Shown here piece after piece: positions 9,516-19,193 of a stretch of DNA of 64,000 nt. Made by a program: the position numbers and the translations under genes. The stretch spans positions 248,001 to 312,000 of the forward strand of contig NZ_JABBYG020000005.1 in assembly GCF_012935325.2 (NCBI RefSeq), read 5' to 3'. Numbering within the stretch: the first letter of the stretch is position 1; every line of letters starts with the position of its first letter. The DNA comes from Paenibacillus sp. PL91 (GTDB lineage Bacteria > Bacillota > Bacilli > Paenibacillales > Paenibacillaceae). A model generated the notes under the pieces. The model did not search any database and had not been told where the DNA came from. It was given only the letters and a program-made list of their open reading frames with translations.

Positions 9516-9674
9516 GTGGATTGTCCGACATGTAACGGAAATGGTGAGCTTGATTGCATGTGTTGTTATCCTGTATTGCACAACGAGGAAGATAGCGATT
9601 GCGTTAATTGCAAGGGTCTAAAGATCATGCCATGCAACAGATGCGGAGGAAATGGCTGTTTGGAGAAAGTGTAA
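9516..9674 (+). CDS. Cys-rich mini-protein with four CxxC-type motifs (DnaJ zinc-finger-like)
   Basis: A 52-residue frame starts at GTG 9516 behind the strong ribosome site AAAGGGGGG (7 bases). It contains C3-x2-C6 in a CPTCNGNG context, C14-x-C16-C17, C29-x2-C32 in CVNCKG, and C40-x2-C43 in CNRCGGNG. This spacing and the CxxCxGxG signatures match the zinc-binding central domain of DnaJ and of small stand-alone tryptophan-attenuation-like or DnaJ-like zinc proteins. No other domain is present. It lies between the palindrome-covered promoter and aceA, ending 43 bases before aceA, so it is probably the first gene of the glyoxylate operon. Zinc binding and a chaperone, redox or regulatory role are inferred only. 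Its codons read cleanly with no stop, and the Cys pattern is too regular to be chance. Confidence 0.75.
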   Translation: MDCPTCNGNGELDCMCCYPVLHNEEDSDCVNCKGLKIMPCNRCGGNGCLEKV

Positions 9675-9717
9675 CGAGTAAGCGCTCTTATTTTAAACAT
9701 TCGAGAGGGGTATATTT

Positions 9718-11004
9718 ATGAATCAGCAACAGACAAACAACGATGTTCAAGAATTGCTGCAAAATTGGAATTCCCAAAGATACGAGGGCGTTATTCGTAC
9801 CTATAAGCCGGAAGAAGTGCTTCGGATACGCGGATCGGTTCTGGTTGAGCATACGTTGGCCAAACGCGGGGCGCAGCGGTTCTGGGAGCTGATTCAACAG
9901 GAGGATTACGTTCATGCGTTAGGCGCACTGACGGGTAATCAAGCAGTACAGCAAGTTAAAGCGGGCTTGAAGGCGATTTATCTCAGCGGATGGCAGGTTG
10001 CTGCCGATGCGAATCTGTCGGGTCACATGTATCCGGATCAGAGCTTGTACCCGGCCAATAGTGTTCCGCACGTTGTAAAACGTATTAACCAAGCTTTGCA
10101 GAGGGCGGATCAAATTCAGCACTCCGAAGGCAAGAGCGATATTGATTTCTTCGCGCCGATCGTTGCCGATGCAGAGGCGGGTTTCGGAGGACCTTTAAAT
10201 GTGTTTGAGCTGATGAAAGCGATGATCGAAGCTGGCGCCTCAGCCGTCCATTTGGAAGATCAGCTCTCATCGGAGAAGAAGTGCGGCCACTTGGGCGGGA
10301 AAGTGCTTCTGCCGACGCAACAAGCAATTCGCAATCTGTTGGCGGCTAGACTTGCGGCAGACGTTATGGGAGTGGACACGGTATTGATCGCAAGAACGGA
10401 TGCCAATGCAGCGCGGTTATTGACGAGCGATATCGATGAGAATGATCATCCATTCTTGACGGGCGAAAGAACGCCGGAAGGATTCTTCTATGTTAAGGAG
10501 GGATTGGATCAAGCGATCTCAAGAGGGCTCGCTTACGCTCCTTACGCCGATATGATCTGGTGTGAAACCTCGGAGCCCAATATGGAGGAGGCGGAACGTT
10601 TTGCGAAGGCGATTCATAAGAGATTCCCAGGCAAGCCGCTTGCTTATAATTGTTCGCCCTCATTCAATTGGAAGAAGAAGCTGAGCGATGCCGAAATCGC
10701 TTCGTTTCAGATGCAGTTAGGCAAATTGGGCTACAAATTCCAATTCGTTACCCTGGCAGGATTCCATGCGCTGAACCATAGTATGTTCACTTTGGCGAAG
10801 AGCTATAAAGAACGCGGGATGTCTGCATATTCCGAGCTTCAGCAAGCCGAATTCGCCATCGAAGCGGACGGTTACGAGGCTACCCGCCATCAGAGGGAAG
10901 TAGGCACGGGATATTTTGATGAAGTTACCCAAGTTATTTCCGGCGGCACCTCTACTACGAAAGCATTGACGGGTTCTACGGAGCAGGATCAATTCAGTTA
11001 CTAG
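9718..11004 (+). CDS. aceA: Isocitrate lyase
   Basis: A 428-residue isocitrate lyase that splits isocitrate into glyoxylate and succinate, the first glyoxylate shunt reaction, letting the cell grow on acetate or fatty acids. The catalytic loop KKCGH (187-191, nucleophile Cys189) is intact. DADAGFGG-like ADAEAGFGG binds metal, and WCETSEPN and YNCSPSFNW are further family signatures. Length is normal for the prokaryotic ~430-residue class. The start follows GAGAGGGG. It is followed by aceB after 42 bases, and both lie downstream of the promoter with palindromic boxes. Confidence 0.97.
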   Translation: MNQQQTNNDVQELLQNWNSQRYEGVIRTYKPEEVLRIRGSVLVEHTLAKRGAQRFWELIQQEDYVHALGALTGNQAVQQVKAGLKAIYLSGWQVAADANLSGHMYPDQSLYPANSVPHVVKRINQALQRADQIQHSEGKSDIDFFAPIVADAEAGFGGPLNVFELMKAMIEAGASAVHLEDQLSSEKKCGHLGGKVLLPTQQAIRNLLAARLAADVMGVDTVLIARTDANAARLLTSDIDENDHPFLTGERTPEGFFYVKEGLDQAISRGLAYAPYADMIWCETSEPNMEEAERFAKAIHKRFPGKPLAYNCSPSFNWKKKLSDAEIASFQMQLGKLGYKFQFVTLAGFHALNHSMFTLAKSYKERGMSAYSELQQAEFAIEADGYEATRHQREVGTGYFDEVTQVISGGTSTTKALTGSTEQDQFSY

Positions 11005-11046
11005 TACTCCATCATCCACACATGTTAAACGGAAAAGAGGGCTAAG

Positions 11047-12663
11047 ATGAATGAACAAATGGAGCTTAGCGGCTTGGAGGTTAGAGGGGAAATCCGAAAT
11101 GCTGCATATGGGGAAATTCTAACACCTGAAGCGTTAGCTTTCGTCAAGAAGCTGGAGAAGCATTTTGGACCCTCGCGCAGTGAACTTCTTATGCTTAGGC
11201 AAAAAAGGCAGAAGGATATCGACGAAGGCGAACTGCCGGATTTTTTGGAAGAAACTTCGGAAGTGCGAAATAGCGATTGGCGCGTAACGAGCATCCCCAA
11301 GGAACTACAAGATCGCAGGGTCGAGATCACGGGGCCTGCGGGAGACCGGAAAATGGTCATTAACGCGTTGAATTCGGGAGCGAAGCTTTATATGTCGGAT
11401 CTCGAAGATGCGAACTCTCCCACTTGGTCGAATACGATAGAGGGGCAGATCAATCTTAGAGATGCGGTAAATGGCACAATAGAATACGTAAGTCCGGATG
11501 GGAAAGGTTATGCTCTGAATGAGGCGCCCGCTATATTAAAGGTTCGTCCTCGCGGCTGGCATATGGCGGAAAACCATGTAACCATTAATGGACATCCGAT
11601 TTCCGCAAGCTTATTCGATTTTGGATTGTTCTTCTTTCACAATGCCGAAGCATTAATCCGTAAAGGAAGCAGTCCTTATTTTTACCTTCCTAAAATCGAA
11701 AGCTACTTGGAAGCGCGCCTGTGGAATGATGTATTCACGTTTGCGCAGCAGGAGCTGGGGATTGAACAAGGTTCGATTAAAGTAACGGTATTGATCGAAA
11801 CCATTCTAGCCGCATTCGAAATGGATGAAATCATCTATGAGCTTCGCGAGCATATTGCCGGATTAAATTGCGGGCGCTGGGACTATATTTTCAGCTATAT
11901 CAAGAAGCTTAGGAATCAACCGGATGTCATATTGCCCAATCGGATTATGATTACGATGACATCTCCTTTTATGAGAGCTTATTCTTTGCTAGCAATAAAA
12001 ACGTGCCACAAACGTAATATCCATTGCATTGGGGGCATGGCAGCCCAAATTCCTATCAAGAATAATCCGATTGCTCATGAAGTCGCAATGGAAAAGGTGC
12101 GACAGGATAAGCTAAGGGAGGTGTCCGACGGGCATGACGGAACTTGGGTCGCCCATCCTGGACTTGTGCCTGTAGCTATGGAAGTATTCAATACCTGGAT
12201 GCCTGAGGCAAATCAGGTCGAGAGGCAGCTGGACCAGCTGCAGGTGACTTCCGAAAACTTATTGGAAATCCCAGTAGGGCATATAACCGAAGATGGAGTA
12301 AGAATGAACGCATCCGTCGGCGTTCAATATCTTGAAGCCTGGCTAAGAGGACTGGGAGCTGTTCCTATCCATCACTTGATGGAGGATGTCGCGACCGCGG
12401 AGATATCAAGAGCTCAGCTTTGGCAATGGATTCATCATCCGGCAGGCATTCTTGCGGATGGGCGCAAGGTTACGGCCGAGATGTTCGAAGAAATCTTGCA
12501 AGAGGAATTGGACAAAATCAAAAACGAGATTGGTCTTGACCTCTATGCGGAACGTAAATATGGGTTAGCCAGTTCGATTTTCAAAGAGATGACGATATGC
12601 GACACCTTCGAAGACTTCCTCACTGATCCCGGTTATGCCTATCTGTTATCGGTAGAACTATAA
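11047..12663 (+). CDS. aceB: Malate synthase (A type)
   Basis: A 538-residue malate synthase A (E. coli AceB is similar in length) condensing glyoxylate with acetyl-CoA to malate, the second glyoxylate shunt reaction. Family signatures include YMSDLEDANSPTW, the arginine-containing KVRPRGWHM, the core region around FSYIKKLRNQPDVILPNR, and GGMAAQIPI with HDGTWVAHP. The C-terminal helical cap ending in DPGYAYLLS is present. The start ATG follows AAAAGAGGG. It is co-transcribed with aceA. The hairpin after it probably ends the operon. Confidence 0.97.
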   Translation: MNEQMELSGLEVRGEIRNAAYGEILTPEALAFVKKLEKHFGPSRSELLMLRQKRQKDIDEGELPDFLEETSEVRNSDWRVTSIPKELQDRRVEITGPAGDRKMVINALNSGAKLYMSDLEDANSPTWSNTIEGQINLRDAVNGTIEYVSPDGKGYALNEAPAILKVRPRGWHMAENHVTINGHPISASLFDFGLFFFHNAEALIRKGSSPYFYLPKIESYLEARLWNDVFTFAQQELGIEQGSIKVTVLIETILAAFEMDEIIYELREHIAGLNCGRWDYIFSYIKKLRNQPDVILPNRIMITMTSPFMRAYSLLAIKTCHKRNIHCIGGMAAQIPIKNNPIAHEVAMEKVRQDKLREVSDGHDGTWVAHPGLVPVAMEVFNTWMPEANQVERQLDQLQVTSENLLEIPVGHITEDGVRMNASVGVQYLEAWLRGLGAVPIHHLMEDVATAEISRAQLWQWIHHPAGILADGRKVTAEMFEEILQEELDKIKNEIGLDLYAERKYGLASSIFKEMTICDTFEDFLTDPGYAYLLSVEL

Positions 12664-12677
12664 TCGAGAGTGGAAAT

Positions 12678-12745
12678 GATAAAGCTTCCAGTTGCTCTAT
12701 CCTGTATGGGATCAGAACGGGATGGAAGCTTTATCTATTTATCCC
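12678..12745 (+). terminator. Probable terminator after aceB
   Basis: A 13-bp perfect stem, GATAAAGCTTCCA (12678-12690) with TGGAAGCTTTATC (12723-12735), encloses a 32-base loop and is followed by a weak T-rich tract. Termination is likely but not as clear as elsewhere. Confidence 0.55.
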
Positions 12746-12800
12746 TTTGTTATTTTGATTCTCCTTCATATATAATAATGGAATACAGGGCGGAGATGAG

Positions 12801-14147
12801 GTGGGAGCAATCGCGGATTTGGACGAGTTCTCGACGAAGCATGAACAAATCATTCAATATATCCAAGGACTCGAGGTGGGCTCGCGGATTTCCGTCCGCA
12901 AGATCGCACTTACGCTGGAAGTCAGCGAGGGCACAGCGTACCGGGCAATCAAGGATGCAGAAAATCGCGGAATCGTAAGCACGAACGGGCGTGCAGGGAC
13001 GACCAGAATCGAGAAGAAACAGAGTCAGAGACAGAGCATCGATAAATTAACGTTCGAAGAGATTACTAAGCTGGTCGATGGAACTGTGCTTGGCGGTGCG
13101 GCCGGCTTGCATAAGGAATTGAATAAATTCGTGATCGGCGCCATGCAGCTGGAAGCGATGATCCGCTATATCGAACAAGGCAATTTGCTAATCGTCGGTA
13201 ACCGAAACAAAGCGCACTCCAGCGCATTGACGTTAGGGGCCGGGGTGCTTATAACGGGTGGTTTCGATACGACCGCCGAAGTAAAGGGGCTCGCCGATAA
13301 GCTTGAATTGCCTGTCATAAGCTGTACCTATGATACCTTTACGGTCGCTAATTTGATTAACCGTGCGATCTATGAACGAATGATCAAGAAACAAATTATT
13401 CTTGTTGGGGATATTCTCCGCAAGGACGTGAAAGTCGTATTCATGGCCGGCAGCGATAGCGTTGAAAAACTAGTAAGAAAAATCGAAGAAACGAAACATA
13501 ACCGGTTCCCCGTCGTAGACGACGCGAATAAACCGATCGGCATGATTACAAACAAGGACGTCATCGGAGCCCCCAGTGATCAGAAGCTGGCCGAGCTGAT
13601 GACGAACAATCCTATTACGGTAACCGTAAATACTTCCATCGCTTCGGTAAGCCATACTATGGTTTGGGAGGGAATTGAGCTCATTCCGGTCATTGACGAC
13701 AGCGGGCAGCTGATCGGTGTCATCAGCCGGAAAGATGTGCTTAAAGCGATGCAATACGTCCAGATGCAGCCGCAATATGGTGAAACCTTCGAGGATCAAA
13801 TGTGGTCGGTCTTCGAAGAATCGAGAGCTGACAACGGCGAATTGCGTTTCCGAGGCAGGGTTACCGCCCAAATGATCAACCAGGTCGGATACATATCGGA
13901 AGGAATGATGGGCAGCTTAGTTACGCAGGCTGTCAATCGAACCATGAAAGAGTATCGAAAAGGGGATTTGCTCATAGACAGCACCTCGACATATTACCTT
14001 GCGACTGTCGAGATCGACAGCATTGTGGAAATTATTCCTACCGTCATCGAGCTTACTCGCAGGTTTTGTAAAATTGAAGTCGGTATGTTCACCGGATCAA
14101 AGATGGTTGTGAAATCGATCGTTACCGCACGCTGGCTCGGCCAATAG
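12801..14147 (+). CDS. ytoI: YtoI-like regulator: winged helix, DRTGG, CBS pair, hotdog domain
   Basis: A 448-residue protein with the same domain order as Bacillus YtoI. Residues ~10-70 form a winged helix (KHEQIIQYIQGLEVGSRISV, then SEGTAYRAIKDAENRGIVST). About 85-190 is a DRTGG domain with NKFVIGAMQLEAM and VLITGGFDTT. About 200-310 are two CBS domains (MTNNPITV and MEYVQ-flanked pairs), which commonly bind adenosyl nucleotides. About 325-445 is a thioesterase-like hotdog domain. The GTG start follows GGAG. It has its own terminator. A nucleotide- or acyl-CoA-sensing DNA-binding role is inferred from the domains. Because it directly follows aceA-aceB it is a candidate for the protein that binds the palindromes at 9406-9498, but nothing in the sequence proves this. 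Confidence 0.88.
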   Translation: MGAIADLDEFSTKHEQIIQYIQGLEVGSRISVRKIALTLEVSEGTAYRAIKDAENRGIVSTNGRAGTTRIEKKQSQRQSIDKLTFEEITKLVDGTVLGGAAGLHKELNKFVIGAMQLEAMIRYIEQGNLLIVGNRNKAHSSALTLGAGVLITGGFDTTAEVKGLADKLELPVISCTYDTFTVANLINRAIYERMIKKQIILVGDILRKDVKVVFMAGSDSVEKLVRKIEETKHNRFPVVDDANKPIGMITNKDVIGAPSDQKLAELMTNNPITVTVNTSIASVSHTMVWEGIELIPVIDDSGQLIGVISRKDVLKAMQYVQMQPQYGETFEDQMWSVFEESRADNGELRFRGRVTAQMINQVGYISEGMMGSLVTQAVNRTMKEYRKGDLLIDSTSTYYLATVEIDSIVEIIPTVIELTRRFCKIEVGMFTGSKMVVKSIVTARWLGQ

Positions 14148-14154
14148 TTGAGAT

Positions 14155-14193
14155 TAAAAAAGACTTCCAGCTCGGACTGGAGGTCTTTTTTTA
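14155..14193 (+). terminator. Rho-independent terminator after the ytoI-like gene
   Basis: The stem AAGACTTCCAG/CTGGAGGTCTT with loop CTCGGA is followed by seven T. Confidence 0.9.
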
Positions 14194-14337
14194 TATTCAC
14201 ACAACAATATATAAAATATATAATTGTAACAAATTCCCTTGACAATAAGTGCCAATAAATGGAGTCTATACAAAAATGACCGAATATAATTCAGGAAAAA
14301 ATAGACATCGATTATGTAATAAATATAAATTAGTAGA

Positions 14338-14352
14338 AAAGAGCGCTTACAT
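14338..14352 (-). promoter_or_regulatory. Near-consensus CcpA (cre) site upstream of the secreted glycosidase
   Basis: Read on the minus strand, ATGTAAGCGCTCTTT matches the cre consensus WTGNAANCGNWNNCW at every position but one (T for C near the end). It is about 90 bases upstream of the glycosidase start, so carbon catabolite control of that gene is plausible. The stretch 14194-14438 is otherwise AT-rich with no gene. Confidence 0.45.
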
Positions 14353-14438
14353 CGTAGTTATGTGACATTATATTTTCTCCGCAAAATAAGTATGATTTGC
14401 ATAGAAACATATTTTATATGAAAGAAAGGGGATTCATA

Positions 14439-17330
14439 ATGACAAGGAGGAAGAAGAAAGTTTTGAGCTTGGTTTTATTTTTGACGATATTGTTAACATC
14501 TTTTTCCACCGCAATAGGACCTGCTTTAACAGCTCAAGCTGAAGATGTACCCGTTCAAAAAAACATCGTTTCATTTGCTGTAGCTGGTCAAATTGGCAAT
14601 TCTATCATTGATGAGAGCGCACATACTGTACATTTTAAAGTGCCTTTTGGCACTGATTTGACAGCGCTTACACCAGTAATTTCGGTTTCTTCGGGTGCAA
14701 CGATTTCCGCTGCCTCAGGCGTGGCGAAGGATTTTACAACGCCAGTTACCTACACGGTAACGAGCGACAGTGGACCGGACAGCCCTCAGACATGGACTGT
14801 AACGGGCTCGTTAACCGAAAAAAGGATTACACTTGATTCCTCAAATATGCTTCTAAAAAGCAATTTTGACTGGGCAATTGGCCAAGCGCTTGAGTTTGTC
14901 CAAACGGGCAAGAGCGGACCGGTCAACGTAAACAAAACGGGTGGTCAACCAGGTCCGTTTCCATATATCCCATCATATTGGGCGGGATATAAACATCGCA
15001 CTGCGTTTTATAGCAGAGACTTTGTCCATCAAGCCCCAGGAGGACATATGCTTGGGCTAGACCAAGAAAATTTCAGCATGTTCAAAACCTTTGCCAAAGG
15101 TGCGACGGAAGCTAGAAAATGGTACACCCTTTGGGCGTATAACTTTGATGGCTCCAATTATACAATTGACTACAAGAGCGATACCAACTTTGTACGCGAG
15201 GTTCCGATCCAATTCGAGTTGATAGAGAAGGCCTATGAGCAATACTTGTGGACAGGAAATGAGGCATACATCAATGATTCTGACATGTGGAATTTCTATA
15301 CGAAGGTCTTAACGGATTATATTGCGCTGCATGATACAAACGGCAATGGCGTTGCCGAGGGCACAGGCGGCGGGATATTTAAAGGTGCAGCTAGCTATAA
15401 CGAGAGAAGTGGAGAACCGATTATTGAAGCGGGCGACGCGATCGGCTCGCAGTATCAAGCATTGCTGGCTTATGCGAACATGCTAAAGGCAAAAGGCTTG
15501 AATGCCGAATCAACTGCAGCCTTCGCTAAAGCGCAAGAACTAAAGGATTATTTCAATAATGAGTGGAGCGTTAAGAACGGCGACAAATCAGGCAGCTACG
15601 TCAGAGCATGGCATGCTGACCAAGTAACGAGATATACCGATTTCGGCAAGGAGAACAGCTGGTTCTTGCCAATGAAGCTCATTACGGAACCGGGACAAAG
15701 AAACAGCAATTACCTGGATTATATTTCCGAACAGATCGGCAATGGCTTGATCTATACATCGCCCACAGCGAAGGCAAGCCTGGATAAGCCGAATTCTCCT
15801 GCAAACGTCGAGGCATACAGTTATTTGCCTGACACGTTCTATCCTTACAACCGGGTGGATGAAGGTTGGAAATGGTTGAAATTCCTTATGGAAACAAGGC
15901 CGAACAGACATGAGCAATTTGCTGCAGGTACACTTACAAACGGCGAGTATCCGGAAATTTCGTATACCCTTATCGGCAACATCGTGGAAGGGCTGATGGG
16001 CATTGAGCCTAACGCGCCGCAGCATTCGGTTGTAACTGCGCCTAGGCTCGCGAGCGAAGTTCCCGACGTCAAAGTAGATTTCCTGCAAATGGGACAAAAT
16101 GATATCAGCGTTGCCCATAAAGGCAACACCAAAACGGAATTTATAAATAGAGCCGGTTCACAACCGCTTACGTGGGAAGCGCGTTTCTATGGCAATTACC
16201 CTACGATTAACCTGAATGGAACCGACCAACCCGCACTTCATAAAACAGTGAATGGCGAGAAGGTAAGCTATATTACGACAACGGTTGCGGTTGGTTCAAC
16301 TTCTGTAGCAGAAGTCAGCACATCCGGTACAGCGGATAAGGCAGAAGCGCCGGTCAGCGATAAGCCATCAGGCACGTTCGATAAAACGATTAAAGTAGCG
16401 TTATCAACCTCAACGCCCGATGCTAAAATTTATTACACATTGGACGGGAAAACGCCAACAAGAAACTCGAATCACTATACTGGCCCTTTCGTCATTCAAA
16501 AAACGGCTGAGCTTAAGATGTTTACTGCCAGCGAGTATCTGTTAGACAGCGATGTCGTTTCTTATGCGTATACGATCAATGCGCCAATTGTTGAAAAGCC
16601 GACGCCAAATATGGAGGCAGGTACGCACAGCACGTTCTTATCGATTGAGTTAAGCACCTCTACAGCTGGTGCGGACATTTATTACACCGTTGACGGCACA
16701 ACCCCAACTAGAAACAGCACCAAATATATGAATCCTATCGCAGTTACGAAAACAACGACCGTAAAAGCCATTGCGTTTAAGGAAGAGTGGGTAGATAGTG
16801 ATGTCGCGACCTTAGCCTATGCGATTGTCCTGCCTGTTGTGGATGCACCAGCAGCAAGCAAAGCAACAGGGCGTTACGATGAAGCGTTCCAGGTTACACT
16901 TGCGACTGGTACGGAAGGCGCTTCTATTTACTATACAACAAACGGCGATACGCCAACGAAGGACAGTACTCTTTATACAGGTGCATTTGAAATTGCAAAC
17001 TCGACTACGGTGAAGGCTATTGCTGTGAAGGACATGTACACGAACAGCATTGTCGCATCCTATGCTTATCGCATCGTCGCTGGTCCTTTGCCAGAACCGG
17101 CAAGCGCACCGGCCTATCTTTCCGACTTGAATTGGATCAGTGCAACGAGTGGATGGGCAGGACATCCGCCGCTGAAGGATCATGCCATTAACAGCGCAAC
17201 CACGCCGATTAAAATCAATGGCATAACTTATGCGAAAGGGATCGGAACCAATGCGACGTCTATTATTAAATACAATATTGGCGGTGGATATGGCCTATTT
17301 AAAGCCGTAATCGGAATAGACGACGTCTAA
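14439..17330 (+). CDS. Secreted multidomain glycosidase-like protein, truncated by an internal stop
   Basis: A 963-residue product starting at ATG 14439 (AAAGGGG upstream). The signal peptide covers residues 1-34, with cleavage expected after TAQA. An Ig-like surface domain spans ~40-128 and an alpha/alpha-barrel catalytic-like region ~135-620 (FVREVPIQFELIEKAYEQYL, then DTNGNGVAEGTGG). Three tandem chitobiase/beta-hexosaminidase C-terminal-type repeats start near 633, 713 and 797; each has an IYYT(L/V/T)(D/N)G(K/T/D)TPT core. An NPCBM carbohydrate-binding domain starts near 885. The frame stops at TAA 17328-17330 in the middle of the NPCBM domain, and the same frame then continues coherently to 18434. 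The catalytic family is uncertain. The truncated protein may still be secreted and keep its catalytic part but loses a carbohydrate-binding and Ig-like tail. Confidence 0.8.
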   Translation: MTRRKKKVLSLVLFLTILLTSFSTAIGPALTAQAEDVPVQKNIVSFAVAGQIGNSIIDESAHTVHFKVPFGTDLTALTPVISVSSGATISAASGVAKDFTTPVTYTVTSDSGPDSPQTWTVTGSLTEKRITLDSSNMLLKSNFDWAIGQALEFVQTGKSGPVNVNKTGGQPGPFPYIPSYWAGYKHRTAFYSRDFVHQAPGGHMLGLDQENFSMFKTFAKGATEARKWYTLWAYNFDGSNYTIDYKSDTNFVREVPIQFELIEKAYEQYLWTGNEAYINDSDMWNFYTKVLTDYIALHDTNGNGVAEGTGGGIFKGAASYNERSGEPIIEAGDAIGSQYQALLAYANMLKAKGLNAESTAAFAKAQELKDYFNNEWSVKNGDKSGSYVRAWHADQVTRYTDFGKENSWFLPMKLITEPGQRNSNYLDYISEQIGNGLIYTSPTAKASLDKPNSPANVEAYSYLPDTFYPYNRVDEGWKWLKFLMETRPNRHEQFAAGTLTNGEYPEISYTLIGNIVEGLMGIEPNAPQHSVVTAPRLASEVPDVKVDFLQMGQNDISVAHKGNTKTEFINRAGSQPLTWEARFYGNYPTINLNGTDQPALHKTVNGEKVSYITTTVAVGSTSVAEVSTSGTADKAEAPVSDKPSGTFDKTIKVALSTSTPDAKIYYTLDGKTPTRNSNHYTGPFVIQKTAELKMFTASEYLLDSDVVSYAYTINAPIVEKPTPNMEAGTHSTFLSIELSTSTAGADIYYTVDGTTPTRNSTKYMNPIAVTKTTTVKAIAFKEEWVDSDVATLAYAIVLPVVDAPAASKATGRYDEAFQVTLATGTEGASIYYTTNGDTPTKDSTLYTGAFEIANSTTVKAIAVKDMYTNSIVASYAYRIVAGPLPEPASAPAYLSDLNWISATSGWAGHPPLKDHAINSATTPIKINGITYAKGIGTNATSIIKYNIGGGYGLFKAVIGIDDV

Positions 17331-18434
17331 AATAAGAAGGGCACGGCTACAACCCTTTGGTTTGAAGTGTTGGGGGATGGTTTCTCGATTTATAAAAGCC
17401 CGACAATGAACACGGTGAGCGGTCCAGCAGCAGGCATTCCAATCGAAGTAGATATAACAGGTGTTAATGAGCTTACGCTTATTGTGAACGATGCAGGCAC
17501 ACCAACTAACAACCCATCGAACAGCGATCACGGTGACTGGGCTGACGCACAAATCATACCACGTGTTGTTCCGGTTACAGGTGTGACGGTAAGCAAGACA
17601 GAACTCAGCTTAACGAAGGGCGAAAAGTCAACGCTGCAAGCGGCAATCCTGCCTGCGAATGCGACGAATCATGACGTAGAATGGAGCACCAGCAGTTCGG
17701 CAGTTGCAACGGTAAGCAGCAAAGGAGAAGTTACCGCGATAGCACCGGGCAAGGCGACTATAACGCTGACTTCGAAAGACGGTGGGTTCAAGGCAACGAC
17801 GACTGTTACGGTACATGCTAAACAAATAACGACAGTTGATTTGAAGGGAAACATCACGGTGCATATTGATACAGATGCAGCCGGCAAAGCCAATGTAGTT
17901 TTAAGTGCGAATGATATGAATACTGCTGCGGCAAAAACGACGAATAAATTAATCAATATCATGATTAAACCAGATGCAGGCACCAAGGAGGTCGCAGTCC
18001 TCGCCCCTGTAGCGGATCTGAAGCAGAATACAGGCTTGGTCATAAATACGGGTTCAGCGAATACTTTTATTCCTTCTGACATGCTGGTCAATAAAAATGG
18101 TACGGATGCAGCTGTTCTAGAGCTTTCCGTGAAGCAGGTCGACAAAGACAAGCTGCCGCCTGCGGCACAAACTTTTACCTTACAAAATACAGCATTGGAT
18201 TTTAATCTAATACTCGATGGCAAAACGATAAGTGATTTTGGAGGCAGAAGCGTAGAAATTAATCTGCCTTACACCCTGAAAATGGGTGAAGATCCGAATG
18301 AAATGGTCGTTTATTTCATCAATAACGAAGGCAAGCTGGAAATCGTAAAGAATAGCAGCTATAATTCGGCAACAAGCAATGTCCATTTTTCAGTCAAGCA
18401 ATTCGGCAAATATGCAGTTGCAGCAGTTAATTAA
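17331..18434 (+). pseudogene. Detached C-terminal part of the glycosidase gene (half NPCBM, Big2 domain, tail)
   Basis: Directly after the TAA at 17328-17330 the same reading frame continues for 367 codons. It begins NKKGTATTLWFEVLGDG, the second half of the NPCBM domain (ending about DWADAQIIP), followed by a bacterial Ig-like group 2 domain (VTGVTVSKTELSLTKGE to TTTVTVHA) and a ~190-residue C-terminal beta-rich domain ending FGKYAVAAVN. There is no plausible ribosome site for an independent start. Changing the first base of the TAA back to A would give AAA (Lys) and restore a 1,331-codon gene, so a single A-to-T substitution is the simplest explanation. Recoding or sequence error are alternatives. 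Confidence 0.75.
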
Positions 18435-18507
18435 GCGGTGGAATAATACCGCAGGTGTACGTTAGGTTTCTCTATCAAAGGCAGTTGAAAAAAGAAGCAT
18501 TCAAAAA

Positions 18508-18547
18508 AGACTTTCAATTCGGAAATCGAATTGAGAGTTTTTTTTTG
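18508..18547 (+). terminator. Rho-independent terminator after the glycosidase gene
   Basis: The stem CAATTCG/CGAATTG, extended by ACT/AGT, is followed by nine T. It shares a 26-base core, GACTTTCAATTCG plus its mirror half, with the terminator at 25600-25639. Confidence 0.85.
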
Positions 18548-18664
18548 ATTAAGGCTGCCATTGTAATCCTCACTAGAGCAATCATCCGGTTTATTTTTCT
18601 AAAAAAAGGACATCCTATTTAAATAGAGAACACACGTTCCATTCAGCAGGAAGGAGCTGATCAT

Positions 18665-19033
18665 ATGTTGGAGATTATTGAGGATATTGAAGCGAAGATC
18701 AAAGTGCTTCAATCACAAATTGAAAACAGAAAAAGCTGTGAAAGGTTTAATTTCAGTCATGAATCAGATAATCAATACAAGCTGCTTGTATTAATGATTG
18801 AGCTGGAAAAGTGGGAAGCATCTTTGAAGCTGCTGGTTCACTATCAAAATAAAAGAGGTTTTCCTGTAAAAAGGAAAAGCAAAGATTTTGAAAAAATGAT
18901 ACAGCTCCAAATTAGAGATATGCCGGGTTCAATTAGGAGAGAGACGTGCTCGTTAATGATTGAATATATGAAACAGCTGGAATGGAAAATTGAAAATAAC
19001 GATGGATTTCTGCTGGACGATGTCGGAAATTGA
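18665..19033 (+). CDS. Small charged hypothetical protein
   Basis: A 122-residue protein of unknown family, with the start at ATG 18665 behind AAGGAG (10 bases). It is rich in Glu, Lys and Leu, with a helical, probably coiled-coil N-terminus (IIEDIEAKIKVLQSQIENR) and further amphipathic helices (LLVLMIELEKWEASLKLLV). It has no signal peptide and no membrane segment. It has its own upstream space and stands alone between the glycosidase and the M3 peptidase gene. I do not recognise a domain; it could be a Paenibacillus-specific cytosolic or DNA-associated protein. Confidence 0.7.
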   Translation: MLEIIEDIEAKIKVLQSQIENRKSCERFNFSHESDNQYKLLVLMIELEKWEASLKLLVHYQNKRGFPVKRKSKDFEKMIQLQIRDMPGSIRRETCSLMIEYMKQLEWKIENNDGFLLDDVGN

Positions 19034-19193
19034 GAAGGGATCTGCAGCTTTATCGATCCAAATAAGGAAAAAATAGAACGCTGCAAATTTAAGTACATAG
19101 TCATATAGGTGCTTTCTATTCTTTTAGGATATAATTGGTAAACAGCTTCATAGGCTAATTATATTTATAAAGATAGAGAGGGCAGGTGCCGGC

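Noticed and set aside
9436..9621. 61-residue frame overlapping the glyoxylate promoter region
   Set aside because: It runs through the promoter and palindromes, lacks a ribosome site, and conflicts with the frame of the Cys-rich mini-protein at 9516-9674, whose motif pattern is far more convincing.
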